From contig PNKV01000002.1 in NCBI GenBank assembly GCA_013822685.1, positions 310,001 to 374,000 of the forward strand: 64,000 nucleotides of DNA, read 5' to 3'. The position numbers were made by a program, and so were the translations under genes. Positions 1 to 8,497 of the stretch are shown one piece after another. This DNA comes from Leptothrix sp. (in: b-proteobacteria) (GTDB lineage: Bacteria; Pseudomonadota; Gammaproteobacteria; Burkholderiales; Burkholderiaceae_C). Under the pieces are notes generated by a model. The model ran no database searches, had not been told where the DNA came from, and saw only the letters and a program-made list of their open reading frames with translations. The stretch's first letter is position 1, and the number at the start of each line of letters is the position of its first letter.

Positions 1-706
1 AGGGCTGGCGCTGGCCACCTTCACCGAGATGACGCCACCTCCGATGGAAGAGGGCGGTCTGGCCAACGCGATCATGGGCTCGCTGATGATGGTGGGCCTG
101 GCAACGTTGATTGGCACCCCTGTCGGCATCATGGCCGGCATCTACCTGGCCGAGTATGGCCAGAAGGGGTGGCTGGGCAGCGTCACGCGGTTCATCAATG
201 ACATCCTGCTGTCGGCGCCGTCGATCGTCGTGGGCTTGTTCATCTATTCCACCGTGGTGGCCCGCGTCAAGACGTTCTCGGGTTGGGCCGGTGTGCTGGC
301 GCTGGCCTTGATCGTGGTGCCGGTGGTGATCCGGACCACCGAGAACATGCTGTCGCTGGTGCCCAGCGCCTTGCGTGAAGCGGCCTATGCCTTGGGCACG
401 CCCAAGTGGCGCGTGATCACCTCGATCACCTTGCAGTCGGCCCGCGCAGGCGTGGTGACTGGCATCTTGCTGGCGGTGGCTCGCATTTCTGGTGAGACGG
501 CACCGCTGTTGTTCACAGCTTTGTCCAACCAGTTCTGGTCAGCTGATCTGGGGCAACCCATGTCCAGCCTGCCCGTCACGATCTTCAAGTTCGCGATGAG
601 CCCCTATGAGAACTGGCAGAAGCTGGCCTGGGCCGGCGTGTTCATCATCACAGTTGGTGTGTTGGCGCTCAACATCGTGGCGCGCACCCTGTTCCGCCAG
701 CGCTGA
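1..706 (+). CDS. pstA: Phosphate ABC transporter permease PstA (5' end outside window)
   Basis: Inner-membrane permease of the high-affinity PstSCAB phosphate importer. The reading frame is open from the first complete codon at base 2, and the residues before the first in-window Met still match PstA (FTEMTPPP followed by a glycine-rich stretch). The gene is therefore cut by the window edge and is not a short protein starting at base 29. Several hydrophobic segments are visible, and the cytoplasmic EAA loop that docks on the ATPase reads [14 protein letters not shown]. The protein ends in LFRQR, as is common for PstA. pstB follows 39 bases downstream in the same direction. Family assignment is secure; only the start is missing. 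Confidence 0.95.
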   Translation, partial: GLALATFTEMTPPPMEEGGLANAIMGSLMMVGLATLIGTPVGIMAGIYLAEYGQKGWLGSVTRFINDILLSAPSIVVGLFIYSTVVARVKTFSGWAGVLALALIVVPVVIRTTENMLSLVPSALREAAYALGTPKWRVITSITLQSARAGVVTGILLAVARISGETAPLLFTALSNQFWSADLGQPMSSLPVTIFKFAMSPYENWQKLAWAGVFIITVGVLALNIVARTLFRQR

Positions 707-745
707 TGCGTTCGGTGACCTGACAAGTATTCCGGAGATCCCTAC

Positions 746-1531
746 ATGGATGCCAAGGTTCAAAACCAAACCCCGTTGAAGTCCAAGCTGGCTGTGCGCA
801 ACCTGAACTTCTATTACGGCAAGTTTCACGCGCTCAAGAACATCAACCTGGAGCTGCCCGAGAAGAAGGTCACCGCCTTCATTGGCCCTTCAGGTTGCGG
901 CAAGTCGACCTTGCTGCGCACCTTCAACCGCATGTTCGAGCTCTACCCTGAGCAGACCGCCAAGGGCGAGATCCTGCTGGATGGGCAGAACATCCTGACC
1001 AGCAAGGAAGACGTCTCCCTGATCCGGGCCAAAGTGGGCATGGTGTTCCAGAAACCCACGCCTTTCCCGATGTCCATCTACGACAACATCGCCTTTGGCG
1101 TGCGTTTGTTCGAGCGCCTGTCCCGCGTGGAGATGGACGAGCGCGTTGAATGGGCGCTCAAGAAGGCGGCTTTGTGGAACGAGGTCAAGGACAAGCTGAA
1201 CCAGAGCGGCTCAGGCCTGTCGGGTGGCCAGCAGCAACGCTTGTGCATTGCCCGTGGCATCGCGATCAAGCCCGAGGTGCTGCTGTTGGACGAGCCTTGT
1301 TCGGCACTGGATCCCATTTCGACCGGCAAGATCGAAGAGCTGATCCACGAGTTGAAGGACGATTACACGGTGCTGATCGTGACCCACAACATGCAGCAAG
1401 CTGCCCGTTGCTCGGACAACACCGCCTACATGTACCTGGGTGAAGTGATCGAACACGGCCCGACTTCGGACATCTTCATGAAGCCCAAGAAGAAAGAGAC
1501 CGAAGACTACATCACTGGTCGCTTCGGCTGA
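746..1531 (+). CDS. pstB: Phosphate ABC transporter ATP-binding protein PstB
   Basis: ATPase that powers PstSCA phosphate import from the cytoplasmic face of the inner membrane. At 261 residues it has the usual PstB length. Walker A is GPSGCGKST at residues 47-55, the signature motif is [13 protein letters not shown], and Walker B is [13 protein letters not shown], followed by the switch His in IVTHNMQQA. The C-terminal YITGRFG is typical of PstB. It sits between pstA and phoU in the classical order, so it is probably co-transcribed and under PhoB control from a promoter outside the window. Confidence 0.97.
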   Translation: MDAKVQNQTPLKSKLAVRNLNFYYGKFHALKNINLELPEKKVTAFIGPSGCGKSTLLRTFNRMFELYPEQTAKGEILLDGQNILTSKEDVSLIRAKVGMVFQKPTPFPMSIYDNIAFGVRLFERLSRVEMDERVEWALKKAALWNEVKDKLNQSGSGLSGGQQQRLCIARGIAIKPEVLLLDEPCSALDPISTGKIEELIHELKDDYTVLIVTHNMQQAARCSDNTAYMYLGEVIEHGPTSDIFMKPKKKETEDYITGRFG

Positions 1532-1577
1532 TCGCCACTGGCACCCGCACTGATCATTTCCTGACGGAGAACAATTC

Positions 1578-2285
1578 ATGTCTGAAAAACATTTGTCCAG
1601 CCAGTTCGACATGGAGCTTGGCGGCATCTCGACCCGCGTGCTTGAAATGGGCGGCCTGGTGGAGTCCCAGGTGGGGCAGGCGATCTATGCCCTGACGCAC
1701 TTCAATGGCGAAGTGGCCAGCCAGGTGCTGATCAGCGAAGAGCGTGTCAACCAGATGGAGATGGACATCGACGCCGACCTGTCGACCATCATCGCGCGCC
1801 GTCAGCCCACGGCCCGTGACCTGCGTTTGCTGATCGCCATCAGCAAGACCATCGGCAACCTGGAGCGCGTGGGCGACGAAGCCGCGCGCATTGCCCGCAC
1901 GGTGCAACGCCTGATCAACACGGGTGTTTCCAGCCGACTGCGCCTGCCGGTAAACGACTTGTCGTTCGAGGCCGACTTGGCCACGGCGTCACTGCGCAAG
2001 GCCCTGGATGCTTTTGCGCGCCTGGACACGCAGACCGCGCTGGAAGTCATCAAGGATGACAACGTGATCGATGCCGAGTTCGACGGCCTGATGCGCAAGC
2101 TCATCACCTACATGATGGAAGACCCGCGCACCATCTCCGCATCGATCGACCTGGTGTTCGTGGCCAAGGCCGTCGAGCGCGTCGGCGACCATGCCAAGAA
2201 TCTGGCCGAGCAGGTCATCTACATCGTCAAGGGCACCGACGTGCGTCACAACACGCCCGATGCCGTTGAGTCCATCATCAAGTAA
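1578..2285 (+). CDS. phoU: Phosphate signalling complex protein PhoU
   Basis: Cytoplasmic regulator that couples the Pst transporter to the PhoR sensor and restrains the Pho response when phosphate is plentiful. The 235-residue all-helical protein shows the two repeated PhoU helical bundles. Each carries an E/D-rich metal-binding signature, including RVGDEAARIAR in the first half and RVGDHAKNLAEQVIY in the second. A GGAG ribosome-binding site precedes the ATG. It lies 46 bases after pstB and 21 bases before phoB, in the order pst-phoU-phoB-phoR that is common in Burkholderiales and differs from E. coli. Confidence 0.96.
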   Translation: MSEKHLSSQFDMELGGISTRVLEMGGLVESQVGQAIYALTHFNGEVASQVLISEERVNQMEMDIDADLSTIIARRQPTARDLRLLIAISKTIGNLERVGDEAARIARTVQRLINTGVSSRLRLPVNDLSFEADLATASLRKALDAFARLDTQTALEVIKDDNVIDAEFDGLMRKLITYMMEDPRTISASIDLVFVAKAVERVGDHAKNLAEQVIYIVKGTDVRHNTPDAVESIIK

Positions 2286-2306
2286 CGCAGTCAGTCAGGA
2301 GTCCCC

Positions 2307-3005
2307 ATGAGCCGAGTGCTGGTGGTTGAAGACGAGCCGGCGATCGCCGAGCTGATCGCATTGAATCTGAGGCATTCAGGTTTCGAAGTGGTGGTGGCCC
2401 CGACCGCGGATGCCGCCCAGTCGGAAATCGATCGTGTGTTGCCCAATCTGGTCTTGCTGGATTGGATGTTGCCCGGCCAAAGCGGCCTGTCCTTGGCCAA
2501 GCGCTGGCGCTCTGAAGCGCGCACGCGCGAGCTGCCCATCATCATGCTCACCGCCCGCGCTGAAGAGGTGGACAAGGTGGCCGGCCTGGACGCTGGTGCC
2601 GATGACTACCTGACCAAGCCATTTTCAACGCATGAGTTGATGGCCCGGGTGCGCGCGGTTTTGCGGCGCAAGGCGCCGCAGGCACTGGATTCCGCCGTAG
2701 AGGTGGCCGGCTTGCGACTGGACCCGGCCACACGCCGTGTTTCGCGCGCGGACCAGGAGGTCAAGATCGGCCCCACCGAGTTCAAGCTGCTGCATTTCTT
2801 CATGACGCACCCTGAGCGCGTGCACAGCCGTGCCCAGTTGCTGGACCGCGTCTGGGGCGACCACGTGTTCATTGAAGAACGCACCGTGGACGTCCACGTC
2901 AAGCGCTTGCGAGAAGCGCTGTCGCCGGTGGACCGCTCCCAGTTGATCGAGACGGTTCGCGGCGCGGGCTATCGCTTGACCCAGCAAGTGGCTAACGCTG
3001 CGTGA
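2307..3005 (+). CDS. phoB: Phosphate regulon response regulator PhoB
   Basis: OmpR-family transcription activator of the phosphate regulon. The N-terminal receiver domain has the acidic pair in VVEDEPAIAEL, the phospho-acceptor Asp in LVLLDWMLPGQSG and the conserved Lys in DDYLTKPFS. The C-terminal winged helix contains GPTEFKLLHFF and RTVDVHVKRLREAL. The length of 232 residues is standard. A GGAG ribosome-binding site lies just before the ATG. The stop codon overlaps the phoR start (TGATG), indicating translational coupling with its cognate kinase. Confidence 0.97.
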   Translation: MSRVLVVEDEPAIAELIALNLRHSGFEVVVAPTADAAQSEIDRVLPNLVLLDWMLPGQSGLSLAKRWRSEARTRELPIIMLTARAEEVDKVAGLDAGADDYLTKPFSTHELMARVRAVLRRKAPQALDSAVEVAGLRLDPATRRVSRADQEVKIGPTEFKLLHFFMTHPERVHSRAQLLDRVWGDHVFIEERTVDVHVKRLREALSPVDRSQLIETVRGAGYRLTQQVANAA

Positions 3006-4351
3006 TGCTTTCTTCACGGGTTGAGAAAACCAACTCCTGGCTGCTTTCCCGGGTGAGTGCCCGGGTGCTGACGGCCGCAGCGGGTGGTGCCTTCGGCTGG
3101 TGGTTTGGCGAGCGGGTGGGGCACCCCACGATGTTGGCCCTGCTGTGCGCCGCGTCTGCCGTGCTGGCCTTGTCGGTGCTTGACACGCTGAAGGGCTATC
3201 AGATCCTGGACTGGCTGCGCACGCCCGAAGCCAACGCGCCAGAGATGCCGGGGTTATGGGGCGAGATAGCCCATAGGGTGCAACGTGTCATTCGGCAGCG
3301 TGACCAGCTCATCGCCGAAGAGCGGCGGCGCCTGGAGCAGTTTCTCTCGGGCATCCAGGCCTCGCCGAACGGGGTGATCCTGCTGGACGAGACCGAGCAC
3401 ATCACCTGGATCAGCACGGTCGCGGCCGACCACTTCGGGTTGGATCCTGTCCGCGACTTGCACCAACGCGTGACCAACCTGGTCCGCCAACCCACCTTTG
3501 TCCAGTATTTGCAGGCGGGCGACTACCGCGAGCCCGTGAAGTGCCTGATGCCGCGCGGTGGTCTGGACTACCTGTCCTTGCAGGTGAGGCAGTATGGCGA
3601 CGGTCTCAAGCTGATCCTGTCGCAAGACATCACCGAGCGCGAGCGCTCTGACGCCATGCGCCGCGACTTCGTGGCCAATGTGTCCCACGAGATCAGAACG
3701 CCGTTGACGGTGCTCAATGGCTTCATTGAGACGATGGGGTCGTTGCCCTTGACCGAGGTGGAGCGAGCCCGGGTGATCGCCTTGATGGCCCAGCAGGCCG
3801 ACCGGATGCAAAGCCTGGTGGCCGACCTGCTCACGCTGGCCCAGATCGAAGGCAGCCCCAGGCCCTCGTCTGACCGCTGGATCAAGGTGGCCGGCCTGAT
3901 GCAGCGGCTTGAAAACGACGCACTTGGCCTGTCACGCGGGCGCCATGTTTTGTCGTTCTCTTTGGATGAGCAGGGCCAGCAGGCCGACATCGCGGGCGTG
4001 GAGAGCGAATGGCTCAGTGCCATGGGCAACCTGGTCTCCAATGCCGTGCGCTACACCCCGGACGGCGGCGCCATCCACGTGCGCTGGGTCACCTTGCCTG
4101 AAGGTGGTGGCGAATTCAGCGTGCAGGACAGCGGCATCGGCATTGACCCAGAGCACATCCCTCGCTTGACCGAGCGCTTTTACCGCGTGGACGGCAGCCG
4201 CTCTCGCGAAACGGGAGGGACCGGCCTGGGCCTGTCCATCGTCAAGCACGTGGCGCAACGCCATGGCGGCGAGTTGCGCATCACCAGCGAAGCGGGCAAG
4301 GGCTCGACCTTCGTTTTGTCGGTGCCCACAGCGCGGGTGCGTTTGGCCTGA
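3005..4351 (+). CDS. phoR: Phosphate regulon sensor histidine kinase PhoR
   Basis: Membrane sensor kinase that phosphorylates PhoB under phosphate limitation. The protein has N-terminal hydrophobic segments, a PAS-like region (roughly residues 105-215), a HisKA domain with the phospho-accepting His in FVANVSHEIRTPLTVL, and a HATPase domain with the N box (NLVSNAVRYTP), DSGIGI and GGTGLGLSIVKH. I chose the ATG at 3005, which overlaps the phoB stop; a GTG three bases upstream is in frame and is the alternative start. Length near 448 residues fits the family. The gene ends 22 bases from the convergent gene at 4374. Confidence 0.95.
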   Translation: MLSSRVEKTNSWLLSRVSARVLTAAAGGAFGWWFGERVGHPTMLALLCAASAVLALSVLDTLKGYQILDWLRTPEANAPEMPGLWGEIAHRVQRVIRQRDQLIAEERRRLEQFLSGIQASPNGVILLDETEHITWISTVAADHFGLDPVRDLHQRVTNLVRQPTFVQYLQAGDYREPVKCLMPRGGLDYLSLQVRQYGDGLKLILSQDITERERSDAMRRDFVANVSHEIRTPLTVLNGFIETMGSLPLTEVERARVIALMAQQADRMQSLVADLLTLAQIEGSPRPSSDRWIKVAGLMQRLENDALGLSRGRHVLSFSLDEQGQQADIAGVESEWLSAMGNLVSNAVRYTPDGGAIHVRWVTLPEGGGEFSVQDSGIGIDPEHIPRLTERFYRVDGSRSRETGGTGLGLSIVKHVAQRHGGELRITSEAGKGSTFVLSVPTARVRLA

Positions 4352-4373
4352 TCGCGGATTGGACCGGATCTGG

Positions 4374-6059
4374 TCAGGGCGCCCGGCGATAAATCGCCAC
4401 TGACTCGGAGTTCTTTGTCCGCTGGTTTTCGCGGGCGACCCGGCGCCAGCCCGGGAAGCTGGGCGCCGTCTGTTTGGCCGGCAGGCTGTAGATCAGCACG
4501 GGGCAACTCCTGGGCACCGAAGCGGGCGGCGTCAGGCCATCAACCCGGTAACGCCCGAAATACTCAAGCCCGGTCAGCAAGCCGGTGGAGGCGTTGGGTG
4601 CGGCGATGCACGTGCCCACGGGCACGTGGCGCTTGATGCGGTTGACCAGCAAGCGGTAGCTGAGCGATTGGTCCAGCGGTGGCAGCAGCAAGGTCATGGC
4701 CAATAACCAGCACAGGGCGACACCACCTGCGGGCAGCACCAGGCTCTTCCACAGGGCGTGAGACTGGCGGGCGGTGCGCCAGCGCACCAGCGCCAACCAA
4801 GCGGCCGTGGCGATGGCGCCCAGGATGAGCAAGGGCCAAGAAAAATCGGCGGTGTAACCGGGCACCAGTTTGGCGACGTTGCCCGCCATCTTGGCAGGCA
4901 CGCCGGTGTGCATCGCACCGTAATGCAGCCAGACCATCAGGGCAGCCGTGGTGAAAAAGAACACCGAAAACCAATCGATGGCCGAGCCCAGGCTGCGCTG
5001 CAAGATGGGCAAGGCGAAAGCGGCCAACACGGCCAAAGCAGGCAGCGCCTGCAACAAGGCGCGGTCATTGGCGTCCATGACGATGCATGCGCCAAACCCC
5101 ACCAGCGCCGAAAACAGCGGCACGGCAATGTGCCTGCGCGCCACCTGGCGCCGCCAGTGCCAGACCGTCAGGGCGGCCAGCGGCAACACTGGCCAGGTGA
5201 ACCAGGTGAACAGGCGCAGTGTTCTGCCAATGCCAGACCACGCGTCAATGCGCAATGCCCACCCTGGCAGACCGGTGGAACTCAAGGCGCTGGCCAAAGC
5301 CGCCGCCAGAAGCCCGCTGGCCGCCACCCAACGCATGTGCGAACGCATGACCGCGTCGTCGGACAAGGCGCAGATCAGCATGCCAGCCGCGGCCAGTTCA
5401 ACGGCAACAGTGGGGCTGCCGCTGGCCGCCATCACGGGCAGGCAAATCAGGGTGGCCAAACGGCTCTGCCATGGGCGGAACGCTGCCGCGGCCATGCCGT
5501 ACATGAACAAGGCACCGGCGGCCAATTGAAGCAATTCAGGGGTGGTTTCATGGCCAAGCTGTAGCAAGCCCAGGCTGGCAATCAGCGCCAGCACCGAGCC
5601 ATCGGCCACGGCACGCGCGTAGTCTTGCGGGAGGGCCTCGCCCCCAAAAGCCAAAGGCAAAGGCTGGGCGGCCTTGGTGCGCGCCAGGTGGTAGGTGGCG
5701 TACCAGGTGAGGCTCATCACCGAGGCCAGCAGCAATGCAAATGGAATGCGCGCTGCGAAAGCCGGGTCCAGCCACGGGTCAAGCAGGGCAATGAACGCGC
5801 CACCCAGCCAATAGGGCAGGATGCCACCGCCAGTGGGCAGGACGCCACCCACATTAGGGTGCAGCCAGGATGCCTGGCCCCCGGCCACGCTCCACATGTG
5901 CCCGAACGACGCGATGTCGATACCCTTCCAGGGGTCGCGGCCAAACAGGCCGGGCAGCACGTAGGCGATGCAGAACAGCAGCAGTGCCCAGCGGGGCAAC
6001 CGCTTCACGGCTTTCTGGGTCACCAGCGCGGGGGTGACAGCCTGGGATGAGGTGCTCAT
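4374..6059 (-). CDS. Multi-spanning membrane protein, GT-C glycosyltransferase-like
   Basis: A 561-residue integral membrane protein with about ten or more hydrophobic helices and a soluble C-terminal tail of about 100 residues. An early loop with an acidic patch (FGRDPWKGIDIASFGHMW) resembles the first periplasmic loop of dolichyl-phosphate-mannose or ArnT-like GT-C transferases, where acidic residues are catalytic. That points to transfer of sugar from a polyprenyl carrier in the periplasm, but donor and acceptor cannot be read from the sequence. It is convergent with phoR and lies downstream of the rpmE terminator, so it likely has its own promoter. The specific function is unknown. Confidence 0.55.
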   Translation of the reverse strand: MSTSSQAVTPALVTQKAVKRLPRWALLLFCIAYVLPGLFGRDPWKGIDIASFGHMWSVAGGQASWLHPNVGGVLPTGGGILPYWLGGAFIALLDPWLDPAFAARIPFALLLASVMSLTWYATYHLARTKAAQPLPLAFGGEALPQDYARAVADGSVLALIASLGLLQLGHETTPELLQLAAGALFMYGMAAAAFRPWQSRLATLICLPVMAASGSPTVAVELAAAGMLICALSDDAVMRSHMRWVAASGLLAAALASALSSTGLPGWALRIDAWSGIGRTLRLFTWFTWPVLPLAALTVWHWRRQVARRHIAVPLFSALVGFGACIVMDANDRALLQALPALAVLAAFALPILQRSLGSAIDWFSVFFFTTAALMVWLHYGAMHTGVPAKMAGNVAKLVPGYTADFSWPLLILGAIATAAWLALVRWRTARQSHALWKSLVLPAGGVALCWLLAMTLLLPPLDQSLSYRLLVNRIKRHVPVGTCIAAPNASTGLLTGLEYFGRYRVDGLTPPASVPRSCPVLIYSLPAKQTAPSFPGWRRVARENQRTKNSESVAIYRRAP

Positions 6060-6071
6060 TCGGGTGGTGTG

Positions 6072-6098
6072 TCAGCGCATCAGCGCAAAATCAGCGCA
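6072..6098. repeat. Three short direct repeats TCAGCGCA
   Basis: The octamer TCAGCGCA occurs at 6072-6079, 6080-6087 and 6091-6098, just upstream of the minus-strand membrane-protein gene and beside the rpmE terminator. The first two copies are adjacent. They could be part of the promoter or operator of the membrane-protein gene, or be chance. No family of regulator is suggested by the motif. Confidence 0.35.
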
Positions 6099-6127
6099 AA
6101 TAAAAAGGGCAGCCGAAGCCGCCCTTT
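6098..6127 (-). terminator. Rho-independent terminator after rpmE2
   Basis: Read on the minus strand, the arms AAAGGGCGGC and GCTGCCCTTT pair (one G-U wobble) around a TTCG tetraloop and are followed by a T-rich tail (6098-6105). It lies about 60 bases after the rpmE2 stop codon, as expected for the end of the rho-rpmE transcript. Confidence 0.8.
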
Positions 6128-6189
6128 GATCAGTGATTGAGTCGGCAGGCTTGCTATTTGGCATCCTGACGCACATCCTGACAGATCAA

Positions 6190-6444
6190 TTACTTCTTCA
6201 GGTGCGCAAACTTGTTGCGGAACTTCTCGACACGGCCGCCCAGCGAGTCGATGCTCTTTTGGGTGCCGGTGTAGAAAGCGTGCGATTCGCTCGAAGTTTC
6301 CAGCTTGAACAGCGGCAGTTCGCGGCCGTCTTCCATCTTGATGGTTTCACGCGCGGGCGAGCACGAACGAGTCACGAACTTGAAGCCGTTGGACTGGTCC
6401 ACGAAGCAAACGTCGCGGTAGTTGGGGTGAATGCCGTCTTTCAT
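6190..6444 (-). CDS. rpmE2: 50S ribosomal protein L31 type B
   Basis: An 84-residue structural protein of the large ribosomal subunit. It begins [14 protein letters not shown] and contains [14 protein letters not shown] and a C-terminal [11 protein letters not shown], typical of the type B (zinc-free, C-minus) form, which lacks the paired CxC and CxxC ligands of type A L31. I chose the Met at 6444 because the family starts there and an AAGAAGG ribosome-binding site precedes it; the frame stays open 19 codons further upstream. It follows rho on the same strand with a 90-base gap. Confidence 0.95.
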   Translation of the reverse strand: MKDGIHPNYRDVCFVDQSNGFKFVTRSCSPARETIKMEDGRELPLFKLETSSESHAFYTGTQKSIDSLGGRVEKFRNKFAHLKK

Positions 6445-6534
6445 TTCTAACCTTCTTGTGCTGTTGAGAATCGGAAGCCACGCGGCACCATGCACGCGCA
6501 CTTTCCTCTCAGCCGGAAAACCGGAGATTATATA

Positions 6535-7797
6535 TCAACCACCACGACGCATCAAATCGAAGAATTCGTGGTTATTTTTGGTGGACTTCATTTTGTCGAG
6601 GATGAATTCCATCGCTTCGATTTCGTCCATGGGATACAGCAATTTGCGCAGAATCCAGCTCTTTTGCAGGATATCGGGCTTGAGCAGCAGTTCTTCACGG
6701 CGAGTGCCCGACTTGTTCAGCAAGATCGAGGGGTAAACGCGCTTTTCCGACATGCGGCGATCCAGGTGGATTTCGCAGTTGCCGGTACCCTTGAATTCTT
6801 CGTAGATCACTTCATCCATGCGGCTGCCGGTGTCGACCAGGGCGGTGCCGATGATGGTGAGTGAGCCGCCTTCTTCGATGTTGCGCGCCGCGCCAAAGAA
6901 GCGCTTAGGGCGTTGCAGGGCATTCGAATCCACACCACCCGACAGCACCTTGCCGGATGACGGCAAGACGTTGTTGTAGGCGCGGGCCAGGCGGGTGATC
7001 GAATCCAGCAGGATGATCACGTCTTTCTTCAGCTCGACGAGACGCTTGGCGCGCTCGATCACCATCTCGGCGACCTGAACGTGGCGCTGGGCCGGCTCAT
7101 CGAACGTGGAGCTGATGACTTCGCCGCGCACGGTGCGCTGCATTTCGGTCACTTCTTCCGGGCGTTCGTCAACCAGCAGCACGATGACGTGGACGTCAGG
7201 GTAGTTGTTGGTCAGGGCGTGCGCCAGGTTCTTCATCATCACCGTCTTGCCGCTCTTGGGCGGGGCGACCAGTAGGGCGCGCTGGCCTTTGCCCAGGGGG
7301 GCGATCAGGTCGACGATGCGGCTGGTGATGTTTTCTTCGGTCTTGATTTCACGCTCGAGCTTGAACTGTTCATCGGGGAACAGCGGCGTCAAGTTCTCGA
7401 ACATGATCTTGTTCTTGTTGACGTCGGGCGACAGGCCATTGACCCGGTCGACCTTCACCAACGCGAAATAGCGCTCGCCATCCTTGGGCACGCGAACTTC
7501 GCCTTCGACCATGTCGCCGGTGTGCAGGTTGAAGCGGCGCACCTGGCTGGGCGACAGGTAGATGTCGTCCGTGCTGGCCAGGAAGCTCATGTCCAGGGCG
7601 CGCAGGAAGCCGAAGCCATCGGGCAGCACTTCGAGGACGCCGTCGCCGAAGACTTGCTCGCCCGCCTTGGCGCGCTTTTTCATGATGGCGAACATCAACT
7701 CCTGCTTGCGCATGCGGGAGATGTTCTCGAGCTCAAGGGCTTCTGCCATCGCCGTCAATTCGGTGATGTGCAAAGCCTTCAGTTCTGAAAGATGCAT
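6535..7797 (-). CDS. rho: Transcription termination factor Rho
   Basis: Hexameric RNA-dependent ATPase and helicase that ends transcription at Rho-dependent sites. The 420-residue protein begins [14 protein letters not shown], has the N-terminal RNA-binding region with DGFGFLR and the S1-like fold, Walker A in APPKSGKT, Walker B in [17 protein letters not shown], and the Q/R-loop GGVDSNAL. Length and motifs are standard. A 251-base leader separates it from trxA, much longer than needed for translation, consistent with the known autoregulation of rho by attenuation in its leader. Confidence 0.97.
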   Translation of the reverse strand: MHLSELKALHITELTAMAEALELENISRMRKQELMFAIMKKRAKAGEQVFGDGVLEVLPDGFGFLRALDMSFLASTDDIYLSPSQVRRFNLHTGDMVEGEVRVPKDGERYFALVKVDRVNGLSPDVNKNKIMFENLTPLFPDEQFKLEREIKTEENITSRIVDLIAPLGKGQRALLVAPPKSGKTVMMKNLAHALTNNYPDVHVIVLLVDERPEEVTEMQRTVRGEVISSTFDEPAQRHVQVAEMVIERAKRLVELKKDVIILLDSITRLARAYNNVLPSSGKVLSGGVDSNALQRPKRFFGAARNIEEGGSLTIIGTALVDTGSRMDEVIYEEFKGTGNCEIHLDRRMSEKRVYPSILLNKSGTRREELLLKPDILQKSWILRKLLYPMDEIEAMEFILDKMKSTKNNHEFFDLMRRGG

Positions 7798-7991
7798 GGA
7801 TTGGGACCCTGTACGAAACCCTCAGGCTGCTGCGGTTCGATGGCGAGCTGCACAAACCTGGGGGTCAGATCGTGGGTGAATTCGTGGGGGTAGACAAAAT
7901 GGTCAACGAGGACCAGACGCTTTTGTCAGGGGCACACAGTGCGGGGCCTGCGGCACCCGCCGGGCGGTCGTTGACTACCCGGCTTGACGAG

Positions 7992-8029
7992 AACCAGCCG
8001 CAAGAATATCAGCTGGTTGACCCATTATA
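7992..8029 (-). promoter_or_regulatory. Putative rho promoter -10 and leader hairpin
   Basis: On the minus strand a perfect TATAAT (8024-8029) lies just downstream of the trxA gene and about 225 bases before the rho start codon. The -35 region is weak (TTTAAT with 18-base spacing) and overlaps the trxA terminator hairpin. Right after the expected start site, AACCAGC and GCTGGTT (7992-7998 and 8012-8018) form a 7-base inverted repeat in the leader RNA. This is a plausible promoter with a structured leader; it is inferred from sequence only. Confidence 0.45.
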
Positions 8030-8037
8030 GGAAGGAA

Positions 8038-8062
8038 ACGCCAATAAATTAAAGATTGGCGT
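8038..8062 (-). terminator. Hairpin overlapping the trxA stop codon
   Basis: On the minus strand ACGCCAAT (8055-8062) and ATTGGCGT (8038-8045) form a perfect 8-base stem with a 9-base loop, followed by TTTCC. The stem begins inside the last trxA codons and the stop codon lies in the loop. It probably acts as a weak terminator or 3'-end stabiliser for trxA mRNA. The short T tract makes complete termination uncertain. Confidence 0.5.
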
Positions 8063-8378
8063 CGACGAAGGCGGTGAGCTGTGCCTTCGACAATGCGCCG
8101 ACCTTGGTAGCCGCCAGTTGGCCACCCTTGAAGATCATCAGCGTGGGAATGCCGCGGATGCCGAACTTGGCGGGCACGTCACGGTTCTGGTCCACGTTCA
8201 TCTTGGCAACGTTGAGGCGGCCGCTGTAATCGGTGGCCAACTCGTCCAGGATGGGGGCGATCATCTTGCAAGGACCGCACCATTCAGCCCAGTAGTCAAC
8301 CAGCACGGGTTGGGCCGATTGAAGGACGTCTGAATCGAAAGATGCGTCAGAAATGTGTTTGATCAGGTCGCTGCTCAT
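8049..8378 (-). CDS. trxA: Thioredoxin 1 (TrxA)
   Basis: Cytoplasmic disulfide reductase that serves ribonucleotide reductase and other targets. The 109-residue protein has the active site WCGPCK, the cis-Pro loop [11 protein letters not shown] and the [12 protein letters not shown] segment of bacterial TrxA. The Met at 8378 gives the standard length; the frame stays open upstream without family similarity. It lies upstream of rho on the same strand and diverges from the AddB-like gene. Confidence 0.97.
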   Translation of the reverse strand: MSSDLIKHISDASFDSDVLQSAQPVLVDYWAEWCGPCKMIAPILDELATDYSGRLNVAKMNVDQNRDVPAKFGIRGIPTLMIFKGGQLAATKVGALSKAQLTAFVDANL

Positions 8379-8497
8379 GGAACTATCCTTGGTGACTCCG
8401 GCGGTGCGTGAACTGCAAAATAACCACCAGAATGGTTGAGAAGATTCTGACACAGAAGATGTGGCCGCTGCAGCGGGCCACAAGAGACCATCACCCT

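Noticed and set aside
4352..4373. Short hairpin GACC-GGATCT-GGTC between phoR and the convergent membrane-protein gene
   Set aside because: Four-base stem, no T run on either strand; not enough for a terminator.
6502..6534. CCGG-aaaa-CCGG hairpin between rho and rpmE2
   Set aside because: Four-base stem with only weak extension and no T run; not called as an attenuator.
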